Source: Vreelandella olivaria
GTDB taxonomy: Bacteria > Pseudomonadota > Gammaproteobacteria > Pseudomonadales > Halomonadaceae
Reading direction: 5' to 3'
DNA length: 64,000 nt
Assembly: GCA_004295565.1 (NCBI GenBank)
Contig: AP019416.1
Coordinates: 2,542,001 to 2,606,000, forward strand
The translations under genes were made by a program, and so were the position numbers. Under the pieces are notes generated by a model. The model worked only from the letters and a program-made list of their open reading frames with translations. It was not told the origin of the DNA and did not search any database. Shown one piece after another: positions 31,785-44,159 of this stretch (the first letter of the stretch is position 1; every line of letters begins with the position of its first letter).

Positions 31785-32006
31785 TCAGCGCAGCGTGGAA
31801 TCAGAGGCCGAAGACCGATGCGCTGTATTGGCCCAGGCCTCCAGCAGACGGCCCAGGCGCATCAGGCCGTAAACGATAAAAGGGACTAGCAGCATTAGCG
31901 CCACGCCCCAATCACGGTTATTGATAAGCCACACCAGCGGCACAATGACGCCTAACGCGACCAAAAACCACAGGCTAATTGCCACGACGAAGCGCTGGCG
32001 AGTCAT
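31785..32006 (-). CDS. Small two-helix membrane protein, unknown
   Basis: 73 residues with two membrane segments (AISLWFLVALGVIVPLVWLI and VALMLLVPFIVYGLM) and a polar C-terminal tail. It lies 11 bp after norD on the same strand, so it is probably the last gene of norCBQD. I do not recognise a named family; a role in NorCB assembly is only a guess from position. Confidence 0.65.
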   Translation of the reverse strand: MTRQRFVVAISLWFLVALGVIVPLVWLINNRDWGVALMLLVPFIVYGLMRLGRLLEAWANTAHRSSASDSTLR

Positions 32007-32017
32007 AGAAAACCTCC

Positions 32018-33961
32018 TTAGGAAGCAATAATCTGGCGGTAGATACTCGGCAGGGCCAGGGAGAGATGCTCCGGCCGCTGCACAATGGCGTATCCACCTC
32101 GCCCGAACAGATGAGGAATATAACGCCCCGCCTCCCGGTCAATCGTTACCCCGAACACGCGCACGTCTTCCCGTCGCGCTTCAAGCACCGCTTTACGCGT
32201 GTCCTCAATACCATAACGTCCTTCATAATAGTCAGTGTCGTTGGGCTTTCCGTCGGTCAATAGCAAGAGCAGCCGGTGCCGGTTGGGCCGGTTGGCAAGC
32301 GCTTGGGAAAGGTGCCGAATGGCAGGCCCCATACGCGTGTAGTGGCCTGGTTTGAGCGCTGCGATCCGCCGTGACACCCGCTCGCCCATTGGCTCATCGA
32401 AACTTTTCAGCGTATTGACCCAAACGCGGTGACGGCGGTGGGAGGTAAAGCTGTGAATGGCATAGTCATCACCGCACCCCGCAAGGCCATGGCCCAAGAC
32501 CAGCAGCGCCTCTTTGGCCACATCCAGCACCCGCCGGTCTTCCAGCCAGGCCTCAGTGGAAAGGGATACATCGACCAGGATCGAAACCGCCAAATCCCTC
32601 GCCTGGGTACGGCTAGCTTGATAGAGGCGGTCGCTGGCTTCACCGGTCGCCGCCAGATCACAGCGGGAGCGAATAACGGCGTCCATATCCAGCTCGCTGC
32701 CATCCAGCTGGCCATGTAGCGTCTCACGACGCGGCCTAAGTGCTTCAAACTCGCGGCGGACGCGGCGAATGCGCCGTTTTGTCGTTTCATCCGGCTGCCA
32801 GTTCTCCCCCTCCTCGCTCTGCACATCGCTGAGTACCACACAGTGGTCAGGCATATAGATTTGCTTACGATGATTCCATTCCGGATAGGTATGGCGCCCA
32901 CGCAGCCTTCCCCACTCACCTCACCGGGCGCCAGATCAAGGTCAAGCTTTAACTTGGAAGCCGCCTTCTTACGGTTGGCACTGAGCACAATTTCATCAAT
33001 CTGGTCGGCCGCCTGTTTGGCCTCATCATCGTCTTCATCCTCTACATGACGATTGAGATTGACCATTTCGGCCCAGGAAAGCATCTTTTCGGATGCATTG
33101 AGCATCAGAGAGTCATCGCGGTCGGCCTGATCCTGCTCGCGCCGGTCAGCCTTACGTTTACCATGATCATCTTGTAGCGAATTCTTCCCTGCGACCGGTG
33201 CCTCATCATCTTCCTGCTCGGTTCGTGCTTGCTTATGGGTACCCAGGGCAACGGCTTGCCCCCATAGCGGCACCGGAAGTGGCGGCCGGTATCCACGCGG
33301 CGCATGAAACTTGTCCAAAGGCAGGAGCTCATCGAGGATGGCGCTATGCATCACTTCGGCCCAGCCGGCCTCGGGCGACGTTTCTCCCAACTGGGCACAG
33401 AGAACGGATTCAAGCGCTGCTTCCATCGGCGGCAAGCGCTTGCGCTGGGGGCGAATGGCCAGCAATGCCTGACATAATCTGGCGTGGCGCTGAGCGAGCC
33501 CAGGGAAATGGGCCAACACTGCCCGAGTCGCCCGGTTTACTTCACGCAGTTGGAGAAGGTCTTGCTGTAGCGGATCTTCAACGACGTGCACATGCTGGGT
33601 CGCCGCCAGGTACGCTACCAGCCAAAGGTAGAGATCCCGGTTCAAGGAAGCCTCGGCGAACAAGGCAATGCGTGGCGGTAACAACAGGCTTTTCTTCATC
33701 ACGGCGTGCTTGATCGAGCACTTCCTCATCAAGCCCAAGCCTTTGACGTAAGGATAAGCGATGCGACGAATTACGCCCCGCAATAGCAGCAACATCAACA
33801 CCCGCCTCGCCACCTCCCGCACGAAAGAAGACACCAAGCATGGGGCGCAGCGCTTCAAGATATACTGCCGCGTCAGGATGGTCAGGGTAGCTTGCAGCAC
33901 TGGAAGCCCAGCGGTGCCAATGGCGGCCTACAAACTCTTCGACTTCAAGAAATTCAAGCAT
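32018..33961 (-). CDS. norD: NO reductase activation protein NorD (VWA domain); two frameshifts
   Basis: NorD has a C-terminal von Willebrand A domain with the MIDAS motif DVSLST and works with the NorQ ATPase in inserting iron into NorB. The N-terminus starts MLEFLEVEEFVGRHWHRW at 33961. A charged middle (EDEDDDEAKQAADQ) precedes the VWA domain. Frame errors lie near 33690 (before KKSLLLPPRIALFAE) and 32908 (GG needs GGG to read EGLRGRHTYPEWNH). Restored length is about 648 residues. Confidence 0.9.
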
Positions 33962-33970
33962 GCGAAACCC

Positions 33971-36198
<2,228 letters not shown>

Positions 36199-36284
36199 TG
36201 TGCGGTTCTCCTTTATTCATCCGCTGTCTGGGGATTTTAGCCAGCAGGATGTGGGGGCCAGTCTTGGTCGTCGATGCTATCGAT

Positions 36285-36688
36285 TCACTCTAGGAAGTCG
36301 ATTAACGAGTTCATCTCTTCTTCGCTAAAGTCATAGGAGGGCATCTGACGGCGACCTTCGATCCCCAGTGGCTGGGCGCGAATCCAGGCATTAATACCTG
36401 CTCGAGCGGCCTCAGGGTTTTTGTGGCCGCCATAACGCTCCCAGACGTTTCCCAATTCAGGAGCAAAGTAGGCGCCTTCCCCATGATGCTATGGCAGTTG
36501 ATGCACATACTTTTTTCCCACACTTCTTTGCCATGCTTCACCGACTCAGTCAGGCCTTCACTGTCGGTGGAGACATTGACCATGTACCAATGACTATGAG
36601 CCGTTAGCGCGGCAAATAGCAGGAAGAAGAACAGCGAACCACCGTAGAAAATATTGCGGGCCGCTGATTTAGTGAGACCATCAGCCAT
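36285..36688 (-). CDS. norC: NO reductase small subunit NorC (cytochrome c); one frameshift
   Basis: NorC is the membrane-anchored cytochrome c of cNOR. The N-terminal anchor (NIFYGGSLFFFLLFAALTA) and haem site (CINCHSIMGEGAYFAPELGN after repair) are clear. Near 36490 GGGG needs five G; the restored tail (PSYDFSEEEMNSLIDFLE) ends at 36285. The chain is about 134 residues, somewhat short but with all key parts. It is the first gene of norCBQD; an NsrR-type site lies 66 bp upstream. Confidence 0.92.
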
Positions 36689-36753
36689 AAGCCATACTCC
36701 CTTGCTAGTCAGATCCGACCTTCGGCTGGGAAGCCAAAAGGCATACGTTTATT

Positions 36754-36776
36754 AAGATGCATATTATTTACATTTT
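36754..36776. promoter_or_regulatory. NsrR-type site before norC
   Basis: Left half AAGATGCATAT (10 of 11) is strong; the right half ATTTACATTTT is weak. Position, 66 bp upstream of the norC start, fits a repressor site for the nor operon. Confidence 0.55.
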
Positions 36777-36807
36777 TAAGATTAGCAGAAGAATCCCTCT
36801 AGCAACA

Positions 36808-36821
36808 TTGCCACAGGTCAA
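36808..36821. promoter_or_regulatory. Weak FNR/DNR-like box before norC
   Basis: TTGCCACAGGTCAA; read on the minus strand it is TTGAC-N4-GGCAA, 7 of 10 conserved positions of TTGAT-N4-ATCAA. It lies about 120 bp before norC. Kept as a weak candidate only. Confidence 0.3.
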
Positions 36822-37081
36822 TTTTTGGCAAGAGAAAATCCTATTCACATTCAGCATTGCTAATTAAAAGAGCAAGAGCACGGCTTGGTTTTCTTAAGCA
36901 TGACCGAGCGTTCTGTACGATTGTTGCCAGTGCATAGCAGTTCCAGAGGGACTCGATGATACGGCTTAAAAGATTTTAGATGGCATATACCACTGCTGCT
37001 GATGCAGGTGGCTCCCTCTTAAACAAAAAGAATTAACCTTTACTCTTGACAAAGTGAAAGCAAGCCTTAATCCTGAATATT

Positions 37082-37100
37082 AATATCATGACATGATATT
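37082..37100. promoter_or_regulatory. Perfect palindrome before the first Yip1-like gene; likely MarR-type operator
   Basis: AATATCATGACATGATATT is a perfect 19-bp palindrome. Its 15-bp core TATCATGACATGATA recurs with three central changes (TATCACACCATGATA) at 55702-55716 before the paralogous gene, which is divergent from a MarR gene. It lies just downstream of a TTGACA/TAAT promoter candidate and 41 bp before ATG 37142, where a repressor would act. Confidence 0.65.
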
Positions 37101-37141
37101 TTAAAATCCATTCTGATCACCACTGACCGCGAGGCTAGACA

Positions 37142-37708
37142 ATGAATCCCCTAAGCATTATTCAACTGCCCTTTACCCACCTGGCGGGATGGAAGGAACT
37201 CCAACAGCGCCACCCTTCAATCGCCACTCTGGCCTGGTGTATCGTGCTGCCCATGTCGTTGTTACCTCCCGTGATGCTCTATTACGCGGGTTCCCACTAC
37301 GGGGATGTCTTCGCTCCGGGTTTTGCTGACCGGCAGTGGCGTTTCATCACGACCATTCTGTTCCTGGCCGAGCTGCTCACCTTCTTTGTAATGGGCTGGC
37401 TAATTCACGCGGTGGTCAATAGCGATCGTAATCTCTCAATTAGCTACCACGACGCTTATCTGTTGGCAGCCCTAGCACCTTTGCCACTTTGGTCAGCAGC
37501 GATCGCTCTGCTGATCCCCAGCCTGTTGTTCAATGCTGTGGCAGTACTGGTAGCACTGGGCATCTCTTGCAGTTTGGTCTACCACGGGCTGCAGGCTCTG
37601 TGTAAACGCTCAGCGAATGACGTTACAACGATGTCCGCTACTTACACCGTTATGGCCGCCGGGGTGCTGGCATGGGGCTTGCTAATGGCTATTGTCTGGG
37701 CTTACTAG
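37142..37708 (+). CDS. Yip1-family (DUF1282-like) membrane protein, copy 1
   Basis: 188 residues with five hydrophobic segments, for example IATLAWCIVLPMSLLPPVML and AVAVLVALGISCSLVYHGLQ. The pattern matches the Yip1/DUF1282 membrane family, whose function in bacteria is unknown. About two thirds of the residues match the protein at 55757 by eye. It is followed by a DUF488 gene on the same strand, 69 bp away, and sits between nor and nos. The shared operator suggests control by a MarR-type repressor. The frame is intact. Confidence 0.8.
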   Translation: MNPLSIIQLPFTHLAGWKELQQRHPSIATLAWCIVLPMSLLPPVMLYYAGSHYGDVFAPGFADRQWRFITTILFLAELLTFFVMGWLIHAVVNSDRNLSISYHDAYLLAALAPLPLWSAAIALLIPSLLFNAVAVLVALGISCSLVYHGLQALCKRSANDVTTMSATYTVMAAGVLAWGLLMAIVWAY

Positions 37709-37777
37709 GATTCAAGTAGAGTGGAACCGACTCACTAGCTAGGCTTAAAAGGAAACTCATTGACTTGCGAGATAGCG

Positions 37778-38128
37778 ATGAATATTGAATTAAAGCGTGC
37801 CTATGACTCACCTCAAAGCAAAGATGGTTATCGTGTCCTCGTCGACGGTATCTGGCCGCGCGGGGTGTCCAAGGAGGAAGCCAAAATCGATGAATGGCGC
37901 AAGGAGGTCGCCCCAAGCAGCGAGCTTCGCAAAGCATTTCATAATGGTTCGCTAGGGTGGGGAGACTTTCGCCAACGCTACTTAAAGGAATTAACCGCCT
38001 ATCGCGAGAACCTTCGCGATTTAGCTCAGCGCGCCAAAAAAGAAAGAGTCACCTTAGTGTTCGCTTCCAAGGAAGAGCGCCATAACAATGCTGAAGTACT
38101 CCGCCAGTACTTGAACATGTTGAAATAA
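37778..38128 (+). CDS. DUF488 family protein (YeaO-like), copy 1
   Basis: 116 residues starting at ATG 37778 (MNIELKRAYDSP); a TTG at 37760 behind AAAAGGA is an alternative start. The family motif GYRVLVDGIWPRGVSKEEAK, the block SSELRKAFHNG and the C-terminal LVFASKEERHNNAEVLRQYL align with E. coli YeaO. Function is not known for the family. It most likely shares the transcript of the Yip1-like gene. Confidence 0.85.
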   Translation: MNIELKRAYDSPQSKDGYRVLVDGIWPRGVSKEEAKIDEWRKEVAPSSELRKAFHNGSLGWGDFRQRYLKELTAYRENLRDLAQRAKKERVTLVFASKEERHNNAEVLRQYLNMLK

Positions 38129-38276
38129 CCCGCGCTTTAAAAAACATTTCTACATCGCCCCGCCCCCTTAGCGTCGTGGTGGATAGCCAATCGTCTGAAT
38201 TTCGAGTTGGAATCACAATAATGACTGACGCAATCTTCTACCCACTAAGAGGTAAGTTAATACGCTATAGGGGTAC

Positions 38277-38314
38277 GGGTGACTAAAATTGATCCAGGTC
38301 AACGTTAGTCACCC
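38277..38314. promoter_or_regulatory. FNR/DNR box nested in a 10-bp inverted repeat, before the cytochrome-nos operon
   Basis: TTGATCCAGGTCAA (38289-38302) matches TTGAT-N4-ATCAA in 9 of 10 positions. It is flanked symmetrically by GGGTGACTAA and TTAGTCACCC, a perfect 10-bp inverted repeat. It lies 144 bp before the cytochrome gene that leads nosRZDFYL. The whole 317-bp gap from 38129 to 38445 has no gene; it holds this site and the NsrR-like site at 38424. Confidence 0.7.
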
Positions 38315-38423
38315 CCATTTCTTTAAAGTGAACTTCATACCTTTTCTCGTACTGAGAAATCAGCAACTCGTATACCTCTATAAACCACCTTGCCACGTTG
38401 CCGAATTGGTAATTTCAATTCAA

Positions 38424-38446
38424 AAGATGCATAAGGAATACTTCAA
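38424..38446. promoter_or_regulatory. NsrR-like site overlapping the ribosome site of the second cytochrome gene
   Basis: AAGATGCATAA, one base, then a poor right half (GAATACTTCAA). The site runs into the AAGGA ribosome site and the ATG at 38446. The left half is convincing; the full site is doubtful. Confidence 0.4.
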
Positions 38447-38747
38447 TGAAAACCCTCTCGTCCATACTGTTGCTAGGCGTTATTGCTTCTATTTCGGTTA
38501 CCGCTCATGCCGATGGCGAAGCCACCTATAACCAAGCCTGCATGGCTTGCCACATGACAGGCGCCGCAGGTGCCCCATTCGTGGTAATGCCGAAAACTGG
38601 GAGCCACGCCTGGAAAAAGGCATCGATACGCTATACGACCACGCTATTAATGGTTTTCAGGCAATGCCGCCGAAAGGAGGCCAATTGGGCTTGAGCGATG
38701 ACGAAGTGAAAGCTGCCGTCGACCACTTACTAGAACCGGTTCTATAA
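38446..38747 (+). CDS. Periplasmic cytochrome c (c5-like), paralogue of 30494; one frameshift
   Basis: The signal peptide (ILLLGVIASISVTAHA) and haem site (NQACMACHMTGAAGAP) are followed by a frame break near 38578. CCCC needs five C to read APIRGNAENWEPRLEKGIDT. The end has FQAMPPKGGQLGLSDDE with the likely axial methionine. It closely matches the protein at 30494. It lies 26 bp before nosR and probably feeds electrons to the N2O or NO branch. Confidence 0.87.
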
Positions 38748-38773
38748 CGCTCTTGACCCGAAAGGAAACCACG

Positions 38774-40921
38774 ATGTCGTCTGTGGCTTACCCACGCCGT
38801 CTAACCGGCATCTGGATTGGCTTACTGTTACTCCTCGCGATAACACTGCCCGCCCAAGCTATCGAACTGGAGCAGGTACGCGAGGGTTTCCCCAATGCAG
38901 AGCGTCTTGAAGCGGCAGATTCACAATGGCCGGTAAGCCGTGTACTCGCCAGCGACGATGAGTTGCTCGGCTACGCTTTTGAGAGTGTAGATATCGCTCC
39001 GATCCCTGCCTACTCGGGCAAACCGGTCAATGTACTGGTGGGCATCGGTCTGGATGGGCAAATTGTACAGACCGACGTACTCAGTCATTCTGAGCCGATC
39101 ATGCTGGTGGGCATTCCCGAATCTAAGCTGAATAGCTTCGCCGATGAGCACGTATCGGCTCACGTTAATGACAGACTCAGGGTTGGCGACAATCTTGACG
39201 CTATCTCTGGCGCGACGGTGACCGTCATCGTGGTCAGCGACACCATCATGCGAAGCGCCAGGAAAGTGGCCGCCGAACAACAATTAATTGCCGATCCATC
39301 ACTGGCCCCACTGGCGCATGTTCGTACAGACGTTTTCACTCCCGCCAACTGGAATGAACTAACCGGCGACGGTACCATTCGCCGTTTGCATCTCACCCAT
39401 GGTGAGGTTGATGAAAGCTTTGCTGGCACGCCCGCCGAAGATTACCTGCGCACGCCACAACCTGCTGACAAAACTTTTATCGAGCTGTTCTATAGCTACC
39501 TCAACCCGCCCACTGCCGGTCGTAACCTGCTGGGCGACACCGGCTATGAGCAACTTATGGCCGAGTTAGATCCTGGCGAACACGCCATTGCTGTCATGGG
39601 CCGAGGCGACTATTCCTTTAAGGGGTCAGGCTATGTACGTGGCGGTATTTTCGACCGCATTGAGCTTTCCCAGGGCAATACCCGAGTCAGCTTTCACGAT
39701 CGCGATCACATCCGCCTGGGTGACCTGGCCCTCGAAGGAGCGCCCTCACTGGCCGAGCGAGACATCTTCATCGTCCGCGAAGAGGCGGACTTTGACCCAG
39801 GGCAACCTTGGCAGCTGGAATTACTGGTTCGCCGCGCCTCTGGCCCTTTGGATACCGAGTTCAGCCGCTTTAGCGCCGATTATAGTGTTCCCGAGACCTA
39901 TATAGAGCGGCCTGAGCCACCGGTGGAAGAGCCCATCTGGGTACAGGTATGGCGCGACAAGGCTTTCCAGATCGCTGTGCTATCCGCCGGATTATTGGTG
40001 CTCACTGGCATCATGCTGTTCCAGGATGTGCTGGCGCGCCACCCGCGTGTACTGAATCCACTGCGCCTGGGTTTCAAGATATACACCTTAGTATTTATCG
40101 GCTGGTACTCACTAGCCCAGCTATCGGTCGTCAATATACTTACCTTCACCAACTCGCTGATCAGCGGTTTTAGCTGGTCGTCGTTTTTGATCGACCCGAT
40201 GCTATTTATCCTCTGGTCGTTCGTGGCAGTAAGCCTGCTGCTATGGGGCCGCGGAGTATTCTGTGGCTGGCTATGCCCCTTCGGCGCGTTACAAGATCTG
40301 GTCAACCAGTTTGCTCGCAAACTAAACGTCAAGCAGATTGAGGTGCCCTTCGGGCTCCATGAGCGTCTATGGGCGATTAAATACATCATTCTGCTGGCCT
40401 TGTTCGCTGTCTCGCTACATTCGCTCGGCACCGCCGAACGCTACGCCGAAGTGGAGCCGTTCAAGACCGCGATCACCCTGCGTTTCCAACGTGACTGGGC
40501 CTTCGTTGTTTATGCCCTGGGTCTGGTAGCGATTTCTGCCTTCAACCACAAATTCTATTGCCGCTATTTGTGCCCGTTGGGTGCCGGATTGGCTATTCCT
40601 TCGCGTTTACGCCTGTTCGACTGGCTCAAACGCCACCGCGGTAGCTGCGGCACCCCATGCCAAATCTGTGCCAATGAATGCGAAGTGGCCGCTATACACC
40701 CGGACGGCCGCATCAATGCCAATGAGTGCCACTACTGTCTCGACTGCCAAGTGACCTACCACGACGACCAGCGTTGCCCGCCCATGGTCAAGCGCCGCAA
40801 GCGCTATGAAAAGGCGGCCAATATGTCATCGCGCGGTAATAGCGTTGAGACCCAACGGGATACCGACGCCAGCGGCAAACAGGCCGCATGGCGACGCATC
40901 CCTCTTCACCAGCAAGACTGA
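38774..40921 (+). CDS. nosR: NosR, flavin and iron-sulfur membrane protein for N2O reduction
   Basis: NosR is needed for nos expression and for electron supply to NosZ. It has a signal peptide, a periplasmic FMN-binding domain with SGATVT (covalent-flavin motif, about residue 145), five to six membrane segments, and two cytoplasmic C..CP motifs (CGWLCPFGALQDLVN; CRYLCPLGAGLAIPSRL) plus a cysteine-rich region (CGTPCQICANECEV, CHYCLDC). It is 715 residues from ATG 38774 with an AAAGGAAA site. The frame is intact, unlike most large genes here. Confidence 0.96.
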   Translation: MSSVAYPRRLTGIWIGLLLLLAITLPAQAIELEQVREGFPNAERLEAADSQWPVSRVLASDDELLGYAFESVDIAPIPAYSGKPVNVLVGIGLDGQIVQTDVLSHSEPIMLVGIPESKLNSFADEHVSAHVNDRLRVGDNLDAISGATVTVIVVSDTIMRSARKVAAEQQLIADPSLAPLAHVRTDVFTPANWNELTGDGTIRRLHLTHGEVDESFAGTPAEDYLRTPQPADKTFIELFYSYLNPPTAGRNLLGDTGYEQLMAELDPGEHAIAVMGRGDYSFKGSGYVRGGIFDRIELSQGNTRVSFHDRDHIRLGDLALEGAPSLAERDIFIVREEADFDPGQPWQLELLVRRASGPLDTEFSRFSADYSVPETYIERPEPPVEEPIWVQVWRDKAFQIAVLSAGLLVLTGIMLFQDVLARHPRVLNPLRLGFKIYTLVFIGWYSLAQLSVVNILTFTNSLISGFSWSSFLIDPMLFILWSFVAVSLLLWGRGVFCGWLCPFGALQDLVNQFARKLNVKQIEVPFGLHERLWAIKYIILLALFAVSLHSLGTAERYAEVEPFKTAITLRFQRDWAFVVYALGLVAISAFNHKFYCRYLCPLGAGLAIPSRLRLFDWLKRHRGSCGTPCQICANECEVAAIHPDGRINANECHYCLDCQVTYHDDQRCPPMVKRRKRYEKAANMSSRGNSVETQRDTDASGKQAAWRRIPLHQQD

Positions 40922-40938
40922 TCTCAGGGGAATCAAGC

Positions 40939-42814
40939 ATGAGCGATAAAAAAGACCATATTCAGGATATCGGCCGTCGCCATTTCTTGCGCAATACCGC
41001 CGTCACAGGCGTTGCCGGGGCGAGCCTGGCCAGTGGTTTTGGCGCAGGTGCGTTACTCAATAGCCGTCAAGTTCAGGCCGCCGGCGCCAACGGTATCGAC
41101 GTTGCGCCCGGCGAGCTCGACGATTACTACGGCTTCTGGAGCGGTGGCCACTCGGGCGAGGTTCGGGTGCTCGGTGTACCTTCAATGCGCGAACTGATGC
41201 GCATCCCGGTGTTTAACGTGGATAGCGCCTCTGGCTGGGGGGATCAGCAACGAGTCGAAGCGGATACTCGGCGAATCGAGCCATTTCCTCAACGGCGACT
41301 GCCACCACCCCATATTTCCATGACCGACGGCAGCTACGACGGCAAGTACCTATTTATCAACGACAAGGCTAACACCCGCGTTGCGCGCATTCGTCTCGAT
41401 ATCATGAAGACGGACAAGGTCACCACCATCCCCAACGTCCAGGCGATTCACGGTTTGCGCCTGCAGAAGGTGCCTTACACCAAGTACGTCTTCGCCAATG
41501 CCGAACTGCCGATCCCCCAGATCAATGACGGCCGCGACCTGGAGAACCCCGACAACTACTTCACTATGTTCAACGCTATCGATGCCGAAAGCATGGACGT
41601 GGCTTGGCAGGTGATCGTCGATGGCAACCTCGATAACACCGATGCCGACTACACCGGTCGTTTCGTCGCCTCTACCTGCTACAACTCAGAAAAGGGCATG
41701 ACTCTGACCGAGACCATGCGCAACGAGCGCGACTGGGTCGTGGTGTTCGACGTTGAAGCGATTGAAGCCGCAGTGGCGGCCGGTAACTACAAGACACTGG
41801 GTGAATCAAGCGTACCGGTGCTGGATGGGCGCAAGGGCTCGCAACTGACACGCTATATCCCGATCCCCAAGAACCCCCACGGTGTGAATACCTCACCGGA
41901 TGGCAAATATTTCATCGCCAACGGCAAGCTATCCCCACTTGCTCAATCATCGCCATCGACAAGTTACCTGAGCTGTTCGACGACAGTATCGAACCACGCG
42001 ATACCATCGTGGGTGAACCTGAACTGGGCTTGGGCCCGCTTCACACTACCTACGATGGCCGGGGCAACGCCTATACCACCCTGTTCATCGATAGCCAGGT
42101 AGCCAAGTGGAATATTGAGGATGCCATTCGCCACTACAATGGCGAAGACGTCAACTACCTGCGTCAGAAGCTCGATGTCCACTACCAGCCTGGGCATAAC
42201 CACGCCAGCCTCACCGAATCCCGCGATGCCGACGGCAAGTGGCTGGTGGTGCTGTCGAAGTTTTCCAAAGACCGTTTCCTGCCGGTAGGCCCTCTGCATC
42301 CCGAAAACGATCAGTTGATCGACATCTCCGGTGAGGAAATGAAACTGGTGCATGACGGCCCCACTTATGCCGAGCCCCACGACTGTATTCTGGTACGCGC
42401 CGACCAGATCAACCCAAGCCGAGTATGGACACGAGACGACCCCTTCTTCGCCGAGACCGTGGCCATGGCCGAGGCAGACGGCGTCAACCTGGAGGGCGAA
42501 AGCAAGGTAATCCGCGATGGTAATAAAGTACGCGTGTACATGACCTCCATCGCACCGCAATTTGGCCTGACCGAATTCAAGGTCAAACAGGGCGATGAGG
42601 TGACCGTGGTCATCACCAACCTTGACCAGGTCGAGGATCTGACCCACGGCTTCTGCATGGTCAACCACGGTGTGCAGATGGAGATCAGCCCCAGCAAACC
42701 GCTAGCGTCACCTTCACCGCCGACAAGGCCGGGGTGCACTGGTACTACTGCAACTGGTTCTGCCACGCGATGCATATGGAAATGACTGGTCGCATGCTAG
42801 TCGAACCCGCCTGA
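40939..42814 (+). CDS. nosZ: Nitrous oxide reductase NosZ; four indels, two of them compensating
   Basis: NosZ is the periplasmic copper enzyme that reduces N2O to N2. A Tat signal is present ([13 protein letters not shown]). The CuA ligands are in the C-terminus ([12 protein letters not shown]). Frame errors near 41938 and 42692 (CCCC need five) split the chain. In addition, one G too many at 41237-41242 and one C too few at 41308-41311 leave the frame open but garble about 24 residues. The corrected reading is [18 protein letters not shown] and [15 protein letters not shown], which restores the CuZ histidines. Restored length is about 625 residues; clade I type. It follows nosR by 17 bp. 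Confidence 0.95.
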
Positions 42815-42823
42815 CGACAACAC

Positions 42824-42846
42824 GCGGGCCGATTCCTTCGGCCCGC
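42824..42846 (+). other. Hairpin between nosZ and nosD
   Basis: GCGGGCCGA, five-base loop, TCGGCCCGC, without a T-run. It sits 10 bp after the nosZ stop. It probably stabilises the end of nosZ mRNA or lowers expression of nosDFYL relative to nosZ. Confidence 0.5.
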
Positions 42847-42860
42847 TGCGGGAGAACACC

Positions 42861-44159
42861 ATGAAACGACACCCTGGCTATTTAGGTTGCCTACTGGCGC
42901 TGCTATGGCTTTTTGGGCTGCCTAGCGGGGTTTATGCAGCTGACTGGCTCGCCACGCCTGGTGAGCCGTTACAGCCGTTGATCGAACAGGCTACCGACGG
43001 CGATCAATTGCTGCTGCCTGCAGGACGCTACCCTGGGCGTGTGGTTATTGACCGCACGCTGCATATCCGAGGCGAGTTGCAAGCTATCCTCGATGCAGGA
43101 GGCCACGGCCATGCGGTGGTGCTGGCAGCTCCCGACATTATATTTGAAGGTGTCCGCATTGAAGACTGGGGAGATAACCTGACAGCACTGGAGGCCGCTA
43201 TTTTTGTCGAGCCCAGCGCTCACGGTAGTACCATCCGCAATAACCAGCTAAGCGGGCCTGGCTTCGGCATCTGGCTCGATGCTGTCAATGACGTCAGTGT
43301 GATAGGCAATACCATTCGTGGCGATACCCGACTGCGCTCCCAGGATCGCGGCAACGGCATTCACCTCTATAACGTTAGTGACTCGATTATCGAATCCAAC
43401 GATGTTGCGCAGACACGCGACGGCATCTATCTCGACAGCAGCCGCCACAACGTGCTCCGCGACAACACCCTGCATGACCTGCGCTATGGCGTGCACTACA
43501 TGTACTCCTTCGACAATCGTCTTGAAGGCAACCTGACCCAACGAACCCGAACCGGCTACGCCCTGATGCAATCCAAACGCCTGGAAGTCGTTGATAACCG
43601 TTCGGAAGCAGACGACAACTACGGCATCTTGATGAACAACATCACCGACTCCCTATTGAGCGGCAACCGTGTCGAAGGCGTCACCCAGCCCCTGGGGGCA
43701 GATGGCGAGGGGCGTCTAGCGGGCGGCGACGGCAAGGCACTGTTCGTTTACAACTCGCAGTTCAATCGTATCGAGAATAACCGTTTCGCAGCCAGCGACA
43801 TCGGCATCCACCTCACCGCCGGTTCAGAGGATAACCAAATGGCGGGCAACGCCTTCATCGCTAATAAGCAGCAAGTCATGTATGTCGCCACCCGTGAGCA
43901 GGATTGGTCGGGCAATTACTGGAGCGACTACCTGGGTTGGGATCTTGACGATAACGGTGTCGGCGACACCGCCCATGAACCCAACGACGCCATGGATCAT
44001 CTTCTCTGGCGCCACCCCTTCGCGCGCCTGTTGATGCAAAGCCCTGCGGTGTTGGCACTGCGCTGGGCGCAACGTCAGTTCCCGGTGTTTCGTCCCCCGG
44101 GGGTCAGAGACAGCGCGCCCTTGATGAGCGAGCCCGGCCGAGAAGGAAATGCTCCATGA
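42861..44159 (+). CDS. nosD: NosD, periplasmic copper-site maturation protein
   Basis: NosD is a parallel beta-helix (CASH/NosD repeat) protein that works with the NosFY transporter in building the CuZ centre. It has a signal peptide ([16 protein letters not shown]) and repeated N..N/S..I..N units (for example [49 protein letters not shown]). It is 432 residues, intact. GGGAG precedes the ATG; it overlaps nosF by 4 bp. Confidence 0.94.
   Translation: MKRHPGYLGCLLALLWLFGLPSGVYAADWLATPGEPLQPLIEQATDGDQLLLPAGRYPGRVVIDRTLHIRGELQAILDAGGHGHAVVLAAPDIIFEGVRIEDWGDNLTALEAAIFVEPSAHGSTIRNNQLSGPGFGIWLDAVNDVSVIGNTIRGDTRLRSQDRGNGIHLYNVSDSIIESNDVAQTRDGIYLDSSRHNVLRDNTLHDLRYGVHYMYSFDNRLEGNLTQRTRTGYALMQSKRLEVVDNRSEADDNYGILMNNITDSLLSGNRVEGVTQPLGADGEGRLAGGDGKALFVYNSQFNRIENNRFAASDIGIHLTAGSEDNQMAGNAFIANKQQVMYVATREQDWSGNYWSDYLGWDLDDNGVGDTAHEPNDAMDHLLWRHPFARLLMQSPAVLALRWAQRQFPVFRPPGVRDSAPLMSEPGREGNAP

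Larger units (their letters stand above)
36689..37141. other. 453-bp divergent control region between norC and the first Yip1-like gene
   Basis: No gene is seen. It holds an NsrR-type site (36754-36776), a weak FNR/DNR-like box (36808-36821), a possible promoter facing right (TTGACA at 37046, TAAT at about 37068), and the palindrome at 37082-37100. The middle part is AT-rich. Confidence 0.6.
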
